Shown one piece after another: positions 32,271 to 43,934 of a stretch of DNA of 64,000 nt; within the stretch, counting starts at the first letter, position 1, and every line of letters begins with the position of its first letter. The DNA lies in assembly GCA_009760855.2 (NCBI GenBank), contig WPIO01000023.1, positions 62,001-126,000 of the forward strand. Reading direction: 5' to 3'. The notes beneath the pieces were generated by a model. That model had not been told where the DNA came from and ran no database searches. It was given only the letters and a program-made list of their open reading frames with translations. The translations under genes and the position numbers were made by a program. The stretch is from Cristatella mucedo. Lineage: Eukaryota > Bryozoa > Phylactolaemata > Cristatellidae.

Positions 32271-32446
32271 GACTCCGAGGTGGAAGCACTGGCGAAGCTA
32301 GGAGAGATCAGGAGGCAATCCCCTTTCCCTATCGCAGGGCAGCGGACGGGCCAACCCCTATCCATATGCCACCCCCGACTGTCACTAAGGACGAACTTAT
32401 GTCTTATTTCAACTCGATCAGCAACAAACGAGTTCGTGTCGAATAA
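32271..32446 (+). CDS. Terminal exon of an unrecognised gene
   Basis: The frame reads GEARRDQEAIPFPYRRAADG, then MPPPTVTKDELMSYFNSISN, then KRVRVE and TAA at 32444. AATAAA overlaps the stop and another lies at 32471-32476, as expected for a last exon. Two acceptors are possible: gggtag at 32256 (phase 2), nearest the pyrimidine tract, or gattcag at 32270 (phase 1), which joins the signal exon at 28985 to make 73 residues. The product would then be a small secreted, Pro-rich, dibasic-containing peptide. Otherwise it is the tail of a gene with unseen exons and a basic, nuclear-localisation-like end. I do not recognise the family. Confidence 0.45.
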
Positions 32447-32470
32447 ACAAAGTCGAAAGTCATAAAGTCG

Positions 32471-32476
32471 AATAAA
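32471..32476 (+). terminator. Poly(A) signal AATAAA
   Basis: The hexamer lies 25 bp after the stop codon at 32444-32446, with a second AATAAA overlapping that stop. It supports the terminal-exon reading. Confidence 0.5.
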
Positions 32477-32639
32477 CACTACGATTTACTATAATTGCTC
32501 CTTACTTTCGGATCTGGCCCTGGAATGGCAATGTTTCGGCTCTTGCCCCTACATACAAATCTTAAATGTCTTGCACTATAGATAAAAATCTTAGCACTGC
32601 ATCGGGGTGGAAGGTTCAAATTGCTAAAAAAAATGTTGG

Positions 32640-32800
32640 CTAATTTAACAGCCTCTTTTGTATAGCGACAGAAGAGCCTTTCAGGCTATCACCACCGCCT
32701 GCAGCGGCGGTAAAGGATCGCCCACCGCAGGATTAGAACCCACGACATCGGGAACGAGGTCCTGAAAAGCAACCGCCTTACCAAGTGCGCCAAATGAGCC
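32640..32800 (-). repeat. SINE-B copy
   Basis: The minus-strand tail (TATAGCGACAGAAGAGCC, then TTTCAGGCTATCACCACCG), then an inverted B box in AGGATTAGAACCCACGACAT, then an inverted A box in GCCTTACCAAGTGCGCCAAA. Confidence 0.8.
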
Positions 32801-34060
32801 AAATTACGAATGCTGAATGAGTTCTTGCTGGTTTTTTTATTCCAACAATCGCCGGGTGTTTGCTCAGCCGATTAGACTTTTAGGGCGTCATAGTACTATC
32901 ATGTCGTTACCAGGACCGGAGTAGGTGCAATACATTTCAGCATGTCAAAAGCGGCAAGGATAACGACTTTTGCAGTAGCAAGGCTGCTTAAAAAGCCACC
33001 AGATATATAAGTAGGCCTAAATTCGGATACTATATTGGTCTGTGCATACGATTAATTCAACCACTCTTCCCCTTCGCTTTAGGAGTATCGAAACTGCCGA
33101 TAATAACTAGAAAATTCCACTGAATTAAAAAAGCCAGCTACGATTTGGTTCCAGACTCTCTGCTCAACGTTTACAGCAGCAACAGCCTACTTTGAACGTA
33201 CATTCTGCGAGGAAATACAGTCTAATTAAATTAAATGAAATTAAGTCTGCAAGCTGCTTCTTATTTTAAAGCTGGCTGGCTTGTAATGTGCAGTTCATGG
33301 GAAAAAGGACGCCACATGAAAAATATCTTAGCATCTGTTCTCTCTTTCCTTATTCTTCTTCCTCATTCCGGTAACACTCAGTCTCACTTCTTCTTGCTTC
33401 AATGACACCTAGTTGCAGTCTTATTTCATGCTGCAGAAGCCTAAGCCGTCAGCGCGCTGAAGCACCTTAAAATAGGAATAAGATATAATGCACATACAGT
33501 AGTTAAGACACATTCTTGGCTTGACCTAAATGTATTCAGTTTGGTTTTGTTGAGATCATTTTCTTTGACGCTTAAGTGCACACGCTTGCTTTGCTTTGTG
33601 AAGGTCAGCAAGTATTGCCATATGTGGGCCGGCTTAAGTACAGTCTCTGCCACGCATGACTAACTCTTTGTTTCAATCGTCAGCCTCCTACTGTTGACAT
33701 CTTGAAAGCGGGGGCTGGCGGGCGTCAGCGCCCACCGAAAGGCGACGCGGACTTGGTAAACTGCTCCATTTAGCCCTCCTGAAATCTATTTAAGCGAAAC
33801 GACTAGCCGATTTGATACCCAAACAAATGGAGCTGCACAATACCCTCGGCGGCTTGCATCACGCTTGCAGACGGCGATAAAAAATTTTCCGCGATGCGGC
33901 TCGACCCCGAAAACTGAGCTAGGCTACGATCTTTATTTGCATCCTCAGAGGAATCCTGGCGGCCACCAGGCTTTCACGGATGCATTCAAAGGGGCTGCTG
34001 CATGTGCTAGTCAGGCTGCACACTTGGGTTGTGCTGCTAGATTGGATGGTCCACTGGGGG
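32801..34060. other. No gene recognised
   Basis: Short frames only. The sequence is AT-rich to about 33650 and richer in GC after that. Confidence 0.4.
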
Positions 34061-34068
34061 ATGCCGCC

Positions 34069-34209
34069 TGGTCCAGGGGGGTTTCCGGCTGGTCCAGAAA
34101 GATTTTCCGGCTGACCCAGAGGGGTTTTCGGCTGGTCCAGAGGGGTTTTCGGCTGGTCCAGAGGGGTTTTCGGCTGGTCCAGAGGGGTTTTCAGCTGGTC
34201 CAGAGGGGC
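34069..34209. repeat. 21-bp minisatellite
   Basis: About six to seven units of TTTTCGGCTGGTCCAGAGGG plus a final G (21 bp); the last four are near-perfect and the first ones diverged. The unit length is a multiple of three, so heptapeptide-like repeats appear in every frame on both strands. None is supported as a gene. Confidence 0.9.
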
Positions 34210-37200
34210 GGCCGTCCTTTGCTTCAATGAGATTGAAAGGCTGCTGGGTAAGCTTGAGCATTGGATCTCAGTTGTGAATAGGTTTTTTTCTAAACGGCCT
34301 CGGGTCTTTTTTAAGGAGCATCGCATTTCTACAGTCACTCAACGGGTTATTATTCTTAGGCAGGTCTACAGAGAGGCTTGAAGAACGTCAGCTTCAGGTT
34401 GTCGAAAAATTAAAAGCAAATCCATTTTGTTGTTCCGTTGTTTCCGTCGATTCCTTCCTGGCCGCGCGCCTTCGGTTCCCATTGTAGAGACTATGCCACT
34501 TCAGAAGGCACTGGTATATTCTTTCTGATGAGATATCTTGGCATCGGGCGACGCTTCTTCTGCCGAAATCTTAGCCTGTCCTTTTCTTGAGTGCTCGTTT
34601 CTACTTAGACAGAGTGTTAAAGGTAGTTTCGTTTAGTGGGCAGGAGCTTCCCGGTGTCCCAATTAGAGCAGCACAAACTTTCATTTGACTCCGATAAAGA
34701 TTGCTCCCGGACGCCTTCGGCTTGCATATTCATAACCTTTTCCAGAAGTGGACGCCTAGCCGACAGGGTAGATAAAAAAGTAGTACGGCAGGTACTCTGT
34801 GAAGGCGACAGTTTCAAGTTAATTTTTAGAGAAGACTGCATGTTTTTTTAGAGCCCTCTAACTACAGAATTCTGAAAATATTTACGTTCCAAAAGCGCTC
34901 AATGAATTGCTAAGCAGGCACCTCCCTGCGGTTACTAACCTTTGCAAGTTGCCAAGGGATCCAAGCTGTCAGCCGGCGTCACTATTATTAACGAAGCCTG
35001 ACGGCTGAGCGGCCAACCAAGGAATATCTTTCAGTGAGCAGCAGATTCCTCGGGCTAAGTCCTCGAAGATACGGCTTATTGGGGCTCACCAATTGCTTTT
35101 CAATTATCTGCAGCGTAGGTTAAAGAAAGGAACTGCACCTGTTAGACAACGTTTGACACCCAGCCGATCAGTCATTGCCTGTACATCGTTCGCCATTGTA
35201 AGGAAGCGTGGCACTTGTTCTTACGCTTGTAAAGCCGCCAAGATATACGACACCGAACGGCATACTTCAGTGACTTCTGATAACGCCCGGCACTGTCAGG
35301 ATTTAGCCTACTTAAGTAGCTTTTCGAAATATGGCTGCTCTTGGAATACATCGTTTACCTGCCGCCTACACGACGGCTGTCTTGAGGTTTCGCCACTTAC
35401 TTACTGCAGTCTTTGTGCTTTAGCTGTGCGTTCGGCGTCGCAGACGAGCGTTCCCTTCAACGACAGAAACAGCTCTCTCGTACCAGACTTATGCACTGGG
35501 CAGACCATGAGCAGCCCGGACGAGCAGCCGGTGAAATCTTTAGCCAAACTACCTCGGACCCTGTAGCACCATTCTAGAGCCCCAGAGCGCATGGCTAAGC
35601 TTATTACTTTACATGAGTAGTTCGCAATTTGTTGACATGCTCCGGTAAAGTACGCCAGAATACCGCTGCTCGATAGGTGAAAGATCTAGCTTGACTTGAT
35701 CTTGAGTCGGCTGACTGAAACGGCTAGTCCGCAGGAGTCGTAAGGATCTGGTAAGCCCAGCCAAAATGCAATCCCAGACTAAATAAACTTTTTAGGAGGG
35801 AGCGCAACCCTTGTGACATTTAGTCGCCGCAAAAAGCATGCATTCTGCATTGCATTCACAATTAGTTTAGAAATTAGAGATTAGAATTAGAGATAGAATT
35901 TAGAAATTAGAAGCCAGTGATGATGCTTGTGGCACAGCTATCAGACCGAAGTTCTTTTCATCAACAAGTCGAAATACTCAACGTAAAATGGTCTGCAAAG
36001 ACAGAGAGATCTCCAGGGTAGCCCGCCTCGGAGAGAATTACAGGAGACCAATTTTGAAATGACCGGTACTTGTACCGGTCGTTCTGTCGTGTCGTGATGC
36101 GCTCAAGATGGTGTTACTCGTTATGGAAAATAATTACGAAGTTGTGTGACCACAGAGCAGGCTCTGCCTTAAGCCGCTTAGCGGCCTCTCTAATCAACGT
36201 CAAATCCTCTTTGAAGACAGTGCCTTCAGTGCCTGCAGTGCCTGTGCTCCCCAAAACCTAGAACGCACTACAAATTGATATCAAGAAATTTCCGCTGACT
36301 TGCGACGTACAAAGAGAAGCTAACAACCCACCCTTTCCGTACAGCGTTAGCTCCATCAGTATAGATTTTCCTTAATGTGATTATGCACACTGAATATGTA
36401 CAATTTAACAGTCATCGTTTGCCTTTAACTTGCTTTAAGAGCCAATAAAGATAATATCATTCTCCTAAGATTCCTTGCGAAAATTTAGCACTATCATTGC
36501 CATTTTCTTAGAACTTACGCGAAAGAAATTGGAATACTAATCAGGCCAAGGATTCGCGCCGGAAGCGTGGTGTAATGAGAGAATCGTCTACTGGGAGCAG
36601 GAGTCATATACCTTTGCAGTTAGTTGAGGCGTACCTCTCAACAGGTGTTCTGCTGTGCCTTTGCATCGTGTTCATACATTTATGTCAACCAGGAAAAAAT
36701 ATAAGTGAAGCCGAAATTTAGGCGGCACGTCGCTGTGCAAGCGTCCGTGCGATAAACGAAGAGATATAGATGCGTATCACGCCAATGATGCGGCCAAAAA
36801 ATTACATTCGATGCAATACTAGGCCAAAAAAGTAAAGATCGAATAGCACATGACCCAGGCGACCGATAAAGTCAAAATCAAATGTCCTTCACTCATTTTA
36901 ATCAACCAACCAAAGCTCGAAGCAACGCTCGAGCTAGGCAGGCTTTCAAGCTAGTTCAAGCTACGCTGCCAGAGGGCTATCACCTTGATTTCATGTAGTC
37001 ATAGTCTAGCCGCTTTTGTACTTAATTTAGTTGTTCTTCAGAGTGCTCATCAAACACAGCTGCCGTCGGTCATAGCCGGGACGCAGTAATCTCTGTGGTC
37101 AACTAAATTAGGATTGCTGCACCTGATTTTTTGTATTGCAGAAATCCGTCCTGTTCGTTTGAACGCTCTTATAAAAAAAAGGAAAAACAAACCACGCGGA

Positions 37201-37869
37201 AATTGGCCGAGCAAATAAATTAAAACCTGGAGATCAGTTGTCACCACATGGAGTGAATGGACAAGGTTCAAAGGATAGGAGCATGGGCCCCGCATGAATA
37301 GACGGAAACAGATGCAAGTGGACTTATGCCTCCTTGTACGCATTGATGACGTAACATGCAACTTATGTGCCTGAGCCAGTGGTTGAAAGTAATCCTAATA
37401 GAATTCAAATTTCCTATGTTTTAGGGTAAGAAGTCTATGATGTTTCCAGAAAGTCTTTTGTCGAATGGACCACAGCAGCATCCAGCTAAGCAGGCTGCTT
37501 TTCAAGTGCTTCTACCAGGGGTCCTAACGTCTCGTCTGATCGTAATAGCAGCTCTTTCGTTAATTTTCTATGCGACCCCTGAACTTGAGGTCAACCCGTA
37601 GGCAAGATCAACTATCCTTTGAGGTTGTGAATGGGAGCTAGCGTAATGGAAGCTTAGTGGGAGCTAGCAAGGTTTTCGGCAACCATTGCGCCATATTTAC
37701 TGAGTTAAAGAAACAGAAAATGCTAAAAGTTTCAGTCTATTTTTGTGGATAAGCGAGGTCCGGTTTGCGCTGGTCGCTGCAATCCAATTTGCTACTTGAT
37801 TCCATGCTTTTTTTGTAATCATGATGCGGTAAGGAAAAATTACAGGCTGCCGAACTGCATCGTCTGAAA
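34210..37869. other. Long unassigned region
   Basis: Frames at 35093-35566 (+) and others lack recognisable motifs. A low-complexity tract of TTAGAAATTAGA-like words lies at about 35863-35912. A decayed mobile element is possible at 34200-35600, where GC content is raised, but I could not identify a family. Confidence 0.35.
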
Positions 37870-37877
37870 TATGGTGT

Positions 37878-38210
37878 ATAATAATATTAATAATAATGCA
37901 CTTGATAAAGCGCCCTCAGAGAACTTAATCTCTTTCTAGGCGCTTTACATTTGCTGCAAAGGGAAACGCAATTGAATGGTGAGTAATATCATGCTTGATA
38001 AACAACATGGATAAAATGGTTAGGGGTGACATGCACAGAGTCAGCATGCAAATGTGGTTAGTGGCAGCATGCACAGTGTCAGCACGCATAAGCACATTAA
38101 GGACGAATCACAGGGACCCACTAAATGCTGTCCTAAATAGGTGTGTTTTTAAGTTCCTTTTAAATGTGGTCAGGTCAGGGGATGTTCTGACGCAGGTCGG
38201 GAGGGAGTAT
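37878..38210 (-). repeat. LINE-A 3' end fragment
   Basis: A short AAT run, the tail hairpin, the 3' UTR and the end of the ORF in minus orientation. The variant GGGAAACGCAATTGAATGG links it to the copies at 27955 and 57290 rather than to the young pair. Confidence 0.85.
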
Positions 38211-39636
38211 TAAATGAAGACATGCTGACGTGAAAATAAAAATCAGAATAGCACTTCTGAATTAGTTTTTTCATTAAATTTGTACATTTCCTTGACCACT
38301 TTGGGCATTGCTTTAGCTGTCTGCTGCTGCAAGTTAAAAATGAAATTATACTTAATTTAATGCTCTAGGCAAAGTATACACGCGTGGTATGCATACTGTC
38401 AGCGATTCTGACGAGCTTCTTACGAAAGCAAAAGCGTGCATCAGTAAGTACAATTAAGTACGAAATGGCGAATCTAAATGCTTAACGAGTAATGATTGCG
38501 TAAGCAATGATTGAATGTACCTGCGCTGCGTTTTACGGTAGAAGCGTCACCAAATTGGTCATTAGCCAAGCTAAAGTTGACAACTTTTATAGTTCGGTGA
38601 GCAGCTATTGCATGTGTAGCGTGGGTGAGCAAAGACTTTGAAATCTTGGTAATTCAAATTCCCTGCTTTACAATTTTTCCAAAAATGGTTGCAAGCCGTG
38701 GCTTAATTTTTCGTCGTAAACACCCAAACAACTCGCTGTTACCCGAGGATTTTCAAAATAACCGCCGTACGTGGCTCGTATGCCGTCGTAATGGTGCATG
38801 CGGTTTCCTGCTCGATGGCTGATATTTGCACAGGAGTCTCGGCGTTCTGTGCCACGATTGGATCGCAGCCCGAGGTTAGGGTGTTCAAGCTTCATGACCC
38901 AGTTCATGGGTTTGTTTCCTGCAGCAGGCAATTTCTTATTTTACAAGCTGCACGTGATTCTTTAGCCTCTAAGGCTCGCCGTGCAATGCTTTCGTAATTC
39001 ATTGGTTGACGCCTCTGTGGTTTTCGTGTCTCTTATAACACGTCGCCTTGCTTGAAGAAAATCATGACGCATATGAATAGGGCCAGTAGACGGGGCACCG
39101 TAGGGCAGGACTTTTGTTCAAATGTGTTCACATGTCGCTTCTCGGTTTGAGGCTGCCGTTGACTATTTTAGGATGTCCTCCAACAGCACCTCTGACAGCC
39201 AAGCGAAAATTCAAGCAGGTTCGAGCTGGGGTGGCGCTAATGTACTTCGCAGCCGTTACATCGTCTAGATGATCGAATTGTCTTAACAGCAAATACCGTC
39301 CCGTTTCAGCGTGCAGTGTGTGCGACGTAGCGTTTGCGAATGCGGTCTTGGCGTTCCAGAATAACTTCGGTACTTTCAAGACAGCCGTCGCCGGAGCCAC
39401 GTATCACTGCAGGTTCGCCTCGCTTCCGGTGCCACAGCAGCAGCACTTGGCTCACAGAGGTCGCTCCGAGGGTTGGGACCTCGACTGGCGCGCCCGCTTT
39501 CGGCAGACCTAGTATCTGCTGACGGTTCCGTCAATGGTTCGTTTCGATTGCGTAAACATGCACTCGTTCTGTGGAAACGTTGTTCGTGTGCACTCGTTGT
39601 GCGTGCGTACGACATTTCGGTAATAGTAACAATAAG
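38211..39636. other. No gene recognised, GC-richer after 38800
   Basis: Overlapping frames on both strands near 39128-39615 reflect raised GC content. None has a recognisable motif. Confidence 0.35.
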
Positions 39637-39700
39637 ACATTTTTTATAGTGCCCTCAGAAAACTGAATATCTTTCTAGGCAGTTTACAGTTGCTGTAAAG
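39637..39700 (-). repeat. LINE-A tail scrap
   Basis: GCCCTCAGAAAACTGAATAT followed by CTTTCTAGGCAGTTTACAG matches the LINE-A 3' hairpin in minus orientation. Nothing further is alignable. The stretch 39701-40692 holds no recognisable gene. Confidence 0.65.
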
Positions 39701-40692
39701 AAAGTGTGACCAGTAGCTACACAGTAGCTCGGCTGCATTGAGAGAGTGAACCACCAAGCAGCATGCGTGGAGACCGCCAAATGTACTCGACATCAAGGGC
39801 ATCGAACGAGTAGCACTCGAAGTCTCCTGCTGCGTTGTGCTACGAATTACTTTGAATACACAGACACGGAGGAACTGGCGGGTGCTAAATAGGTTTTAGC
39901 AGAGGCCGATCGGCGTAAGCGTTCGAGTATTCCACGATTTTGACTGATGTCGTTGCATTTCGACGTCAGATCACAATCGATTGGCTGGCCTGAAGAGTTG
40001 TTGCCTGCTCGTAGATTCTACGTTAGCCTGCGCTTGCATCAGATGCCTTTTTGACGCATGGAAAATGCGCAGATAAACGGGAGACTGGCCGACTCAATTT
40101 GTAGTAGTTCTACAGCTGCCATAATGCAGATTATAAAGCAGCAGCTTCAATTACACGGCCTAGAAAGGCTGTGGCTTACCGAAGGTTTTGTGAGGAAGCA
40201 ATTCGTGTAACAACTCTCGGAGCCTAGCAAATGTTCCAGCTGGAGAGCTGTATACTGTCTGGTAGATGTTGAATATAGCCCTTAAAAAACCACGAAGAAC
40301 CCATTCGCCTCCAGTTGAGACTTGATGCCAGTCACATCTGATGGTGACAGATACCCGTAGCCGGACCTAGACTGCAGGTGCATTGTAATTTAATATAAGT
40401 CTTTCTAAAAGCGTGATGAAGAATCCAGTATCGGAGTGATTGGTCTGGGAAACCAATTGTAACAGGTTCGTGTTCGGCTGTATGTAGGTGAACTCTTGTT
40501 TTTAGTCTCCCTGCAGCTTTTAGGTTCATTAGGACTCGTTTCGTGGTCTGGTCCACCAAAAAAGCACGAAAATAAGATTATTATTCACCGCACGATCATT
40601 AGCTTGCAGTCACGGAATTTGGGCTTCAGTTTGATCAGATTTCCCGAAATATTTAACCAAAATACTGTTATGAGGCCCTTTGTTAAGTTTGC

Positions 40693-40770
40693 GAAAAGGG
40701 TAGCGTGTTTAGCTTAATGGTTAGTATTAAGATCCAGTAAGTGATGGCTGTAGGTTCGTATACTGCTGGA
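40693..40770 (+). repeat. tRNA-like SINE head
   Basis: GTTTAGCTTAATGGTTAGTA resembles an A box and GTAGGTTCGTATACTGC a B box, about 42 bp apart. No intact cloverleaf with a paired acceptor stem is evident, so it is a SINE or tRNA relic rather than a tRNA gene. Confidence 0.4.
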
Positions 40771-41227
40771 GATAGAAGCATTCGGTTTTTAGTCCCCCAT
40801 TTCGATTGCTGCTTTATATTTAGAATTTTAAGAGTTATATGAAATGGGGACCAAACTGCAGTTTATTAGCATTTACTTTTTCTAGGCCTTGTCAATTTTT
40901 AGAAAAACTTTTGTTAGATTGACGTTATATGCAATCAAATAATCACACGCGTGAGGTAGTCACATCAGTCGTACTCGTGTAGGCGCTTGCTCGAGTTTCT
41001 GGCCAACGCAAATCTTGGTAATTATTTGAATTGATATAGGAGAAATACTACCAAAATATGAAAGCAGTGATTTAATGTACACTAAGCTGAATGAGGCTTG
41101 CCGTAAAAGATACTTGGTTTTCAAGCATGAAAAGAGATTGACAACCTCAAATGAAAAACAGTCACTTAGAATATCCAGAAAATTGTTTAGCCCATGTAAT
41201 TAAGTTAAGGAAAAGCTCCCTAGTAGC

Positions 41228-41830
41228 AATAATATTAATACATTTGTATAGTGCCCTCAGAGAACTGAATCTCTTGCTAGGCACTTTACAGATGCTGTTT
41301 AGAAAGCACTACCAAATGATTGATGGTAACATCCGCAAGCAGCAGGCATAGTGTAAGCAGGTATGTGCACACGAAGGATGAATCGCAAATACCCACCAAA
41401 TGCTGTAACAAACAGGTGCATTTTAATTTTCTTTTAAATGTCGCCATCTCAGGTAGCGTTGTGACGTGCGTCGGTTGTGAGTTCCGGTATTTGGGAGCGT
41501 TGGAACTCAAGACACGGTCCCCAGCGGTTTTTAGGTGAGTACGAGGCGCGGCTAAAAGATTTGAGTCAGAACAGTGGGTTATACGATTCTTCGCCTGGTG
41601 GGTGAGTAGTTTTAATAGGTCGGCTGGAGCCTCATAATGAAGGGACCTAAAATTAAATGATAGAACCTTGGAGTCGATACGCCGGTTGATTGGGAGTCAG
41701 TGCAGGTCGGCCGGCAGCGGTGCGATGTGGCAAGTACGACGTTCATGACAGAGCAGCCTAGCTGCAGAGTTTTGCACCAACTGTAAGAGCGAAATTGTAC
41801 ACGCCGGGAGACAAGCAGGCAGTGAGCTAG
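41228..41830 (-). mobile_element. LINE-A, diverged copy
   Basis: The tail hairpin (GCCCTCAGAGAACTGAATCT) at left, the 3' UTR, and the post-RT ORF block in minus orientation (a Leu-Gln-Leu-Val-Gln-Asn-Ser-Ala-Ala-like segment near 41760). A SINE-A follows at its right end. Confidence 0.8.
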
Positions 41831-41935
41831 TCATTTATAAAGTGCCGTAAGGGAACTTAATTTTTATCCAGGGATTTACAGGCACCCCTAGGCTCGAGCC
41901 CACGATCTTGGTTGTTGCAGGCGAGATGTCAAAAC
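41831..41935 (-). repeat. SINE-A copy, partial
   Basis: The tail (TTTATAAAGTGCCGTAAGGG) and the inverted B box TAGGCTCGAGCCCACGATCT. The A-box end is missing. Confidence 0.65.
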
Positions 41936-42192
41936 TCTGCAGCTGCAAACCTTTTGGACAAATTTTAAGAAGCTAAGCCAAGCACTTTGGTGCACAGTAT
42001 TTCAAAACCTCCAATCAAATAAGCCGTGTTCTCAGACGTCACCGTCGGGCTATAATGATTTATTGCAGCAACCCAAGAAAGTACTTGAAATTTCCAGTAA
42101 CGATTAACTAGGGCATAATTTATAAAAATTTAAATAATTTAATAATTCATAATTCATAATTTATCCTCTTTTGACTAACCTTTACCTTTCAG

Positions 42193-42325
42193 CGCCAACT
42201 ATGTCACAATGTCTAATACTAAACGCAACCTATTTCCTCGACTTTGAATTGAAGAATGACTATATCCTTACGAGCATGTCAAACATAAACCCTATTTTCT
42301 TTTCACGAAGAGTTCTTAAAACGGT
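42193..42325 (+). CDS. Cys-rich secreted protein, exon 2
   Basis: The acceptor tttacctttcag at 42192 and donor gtatgt at 42326 give phase 1 in and 2 out. Joined to the signal exon at 28985 the reading is LLFVV, APTMSQC, then LILNATYFLDFELKNDYILT and more. A signal-peptidase site is plausible after VVA. NAT is an N-glycosylation sequon. It joins the next exon in phase. The 13-kb intron between it and the signal exon is full of LINE-A and SINE copies and contains the terminal exon at 32271. The link to the signal exon therefore rests on phase alone. Confidence 0.5.
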
Positions 42326-42577
42326 GTATGTAGCCAGTAGATTGTGCGCTTCTTGTGCTTCTACCATCTTTCTCTACCTTCCTATGTGCATGCACTGAAT
42401 TTATATATACTTATAAGTCGGCTTATAAACTGCTGATTCAGCTGAACAGTATTTACCCCTATTAGTCGTTCTAGTCCGTTTCAAGGTGCGCTAATAAAAC
42501 TTAAGATTACTTTATTATTGCATGAGTTATCAGCTAGAGGTTTGTCACCTCATCATTTTGCTTCAAAATTATTTTAG

Positions 42578-42693
42578 TATCATGGCTAATGTAAGCCAGT
42601 GCTACAAAGGTTGCCAAGCTGGTTCAATTTACATCTATGCGGGCGGCAATAAGGGACTTTTCGATCTCTTCTATCGCGACTACTGCGATCCAG
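42578..42693 (+). CDS. Cys-rich secreted protein, exon 3
   Basis: The acceptor aaaattattttag at 42577 and a strong donor (CAG|GTAAGA) at 42694 bound 38 codons, phase 2 in and 1 out. The reading is IMANVSQCYKGCQAG, then SIYIYAGGNKGLFDLFYRDY, Cys, Asp, Pro. Cysteines, an NVS sequon and aromatic residues indicate an extracellular domain. The family is not recognised. Its phase does not match the next clear exon at 47453, so a connecting exon must lie in the 4.8-kb intron. Confidence 0.6.
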
Positions 42694-43666
42694 GTAAGAA
42701 ACCCATGTTTAACTGTAGCTGCTTGGGGGCCCGTCATCAATGCTTGCAGGTGCTCACGTTTCTACCATTGTGTACTTCATCTCCTTAAGTTTGGGAGTGC
42801 TTTAGCTGACGACGAGACTAGATTGTATCTTTTTTGTAAAGCAAGCCAGTCTACAATAATTATAGCAATGCATTTGTATATCACACTGAGAGCGAAGAAT
42901 ATTTTTAGCCACCTCCTGTGGGCTAGAAAGAAAATGAAAGGAACGAAATGCCGAGAAAGGTTATTTATTGCGTGTCCTGATGTCTCTATGACTTCTTCAG
43001 CGGTAATTTCATCGAGGTTTGAACTTTTTGGATGTATTCCGCAATATTCGTGGCTTTGCATGTCTAAGACCTTCGAGTGGTTATGACTATACTATGCTAA
43101 CTAAATCGGTCTGTCTTAAAAAATAAATAGATTGCCCGTCTGGTTCAGATTCCTAGGAATTTAATTGTTCACCGTATTTTGAAATTCTCTCAGTCGGTGA
43201 GTGGTCTCAGCTCTCATGAGAGATCTGCTAGGTGCTGCCCATCATATCGCAGAAACTTTTTAACTTAACACAAGCAGACAAGAATATTAGGCATGACAAA
43301 GCCATAGATGAATGTGATAAAGTAATGCATTAAAGCTCATCTAGATGTTGTGACGGTTGCTGATGATAAAGGTGTAGGGAAGATAGCTACAACAGTTGAG
43401 GTAAAGAAGGCACTTGATATATCTTGAACTCTATGTGCGTGTATTTATTATATTTATATTTATTATTTATTGTTTTATTAATATGGGACTCGCCGTGGCA
43501 GTGCTATAAGGCTGGGCAAGTTTGCTGCTGAATTACAACTCAAATTACTCTACTCGTTGTGCCATAGTCTTGCTGTATGACGAGAATGCTGCCACATTCC
43601 TGTACATAAAAAAATCCCCACATAGTTTCCTAAAAGAGTAGACAGTGAAAACATGCGCTCTGGTGT
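42694..43666. other. Intron, no exon recognised
   Basis: Open frames near 42637-43086 have no similarity I recognise and no cysteine spacing like the flanking exons. Confidence 0.35.
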
Positions 43667-43822
43667 GCAGCAGTCTCTGGCTCTCAGTGCTCCATCGGTC
43701 AGATAGGCAGCAGTCGCAAGCTCTCAGTGCTTCATCAGTTAGGTACGCAGCAGTTGCAGGCTCTCAGCGCTCCATCGGTCAGGTACGCAACATTCACAGG
43801 CTCTCGGTGCTCCATCGGCAAA
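43667..43822. repeat. 40-bp minisatellite, four units
   Basis: Four tandem units beginning GCAGCAGTCGCAAGCTCTCA or a close variant and ending CATCGGTCAGGTAC, with about 5-8 changes per unit. It lies in the intron of the cysteine-rich gene. Confidence 0.88.
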
Positions 43823-43934
43823 GATTATGTTTCGGAATCGAAGGTAATTCTTTGAAATGAGGTCAACTCCATCTGTGCCTCTGTCCAGCAGTGAGAGGCG
43901 TATGAGTTTCCGAAAGAATGATCGATATCTTTCA

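Noticed and set aside
35093-35566. 157-codon plus-strand frame as a gene
   Set aside because: Cys/Ser-rich without recognisable domain and no support from flanking exons. Could be decayed mobile DNA, but not assignable.
39128-39615. Overlapping frames on both strands in a GC-rich patch
   Set aside because: No motifs, no splice support, and frames open on both strands as expected from composition.
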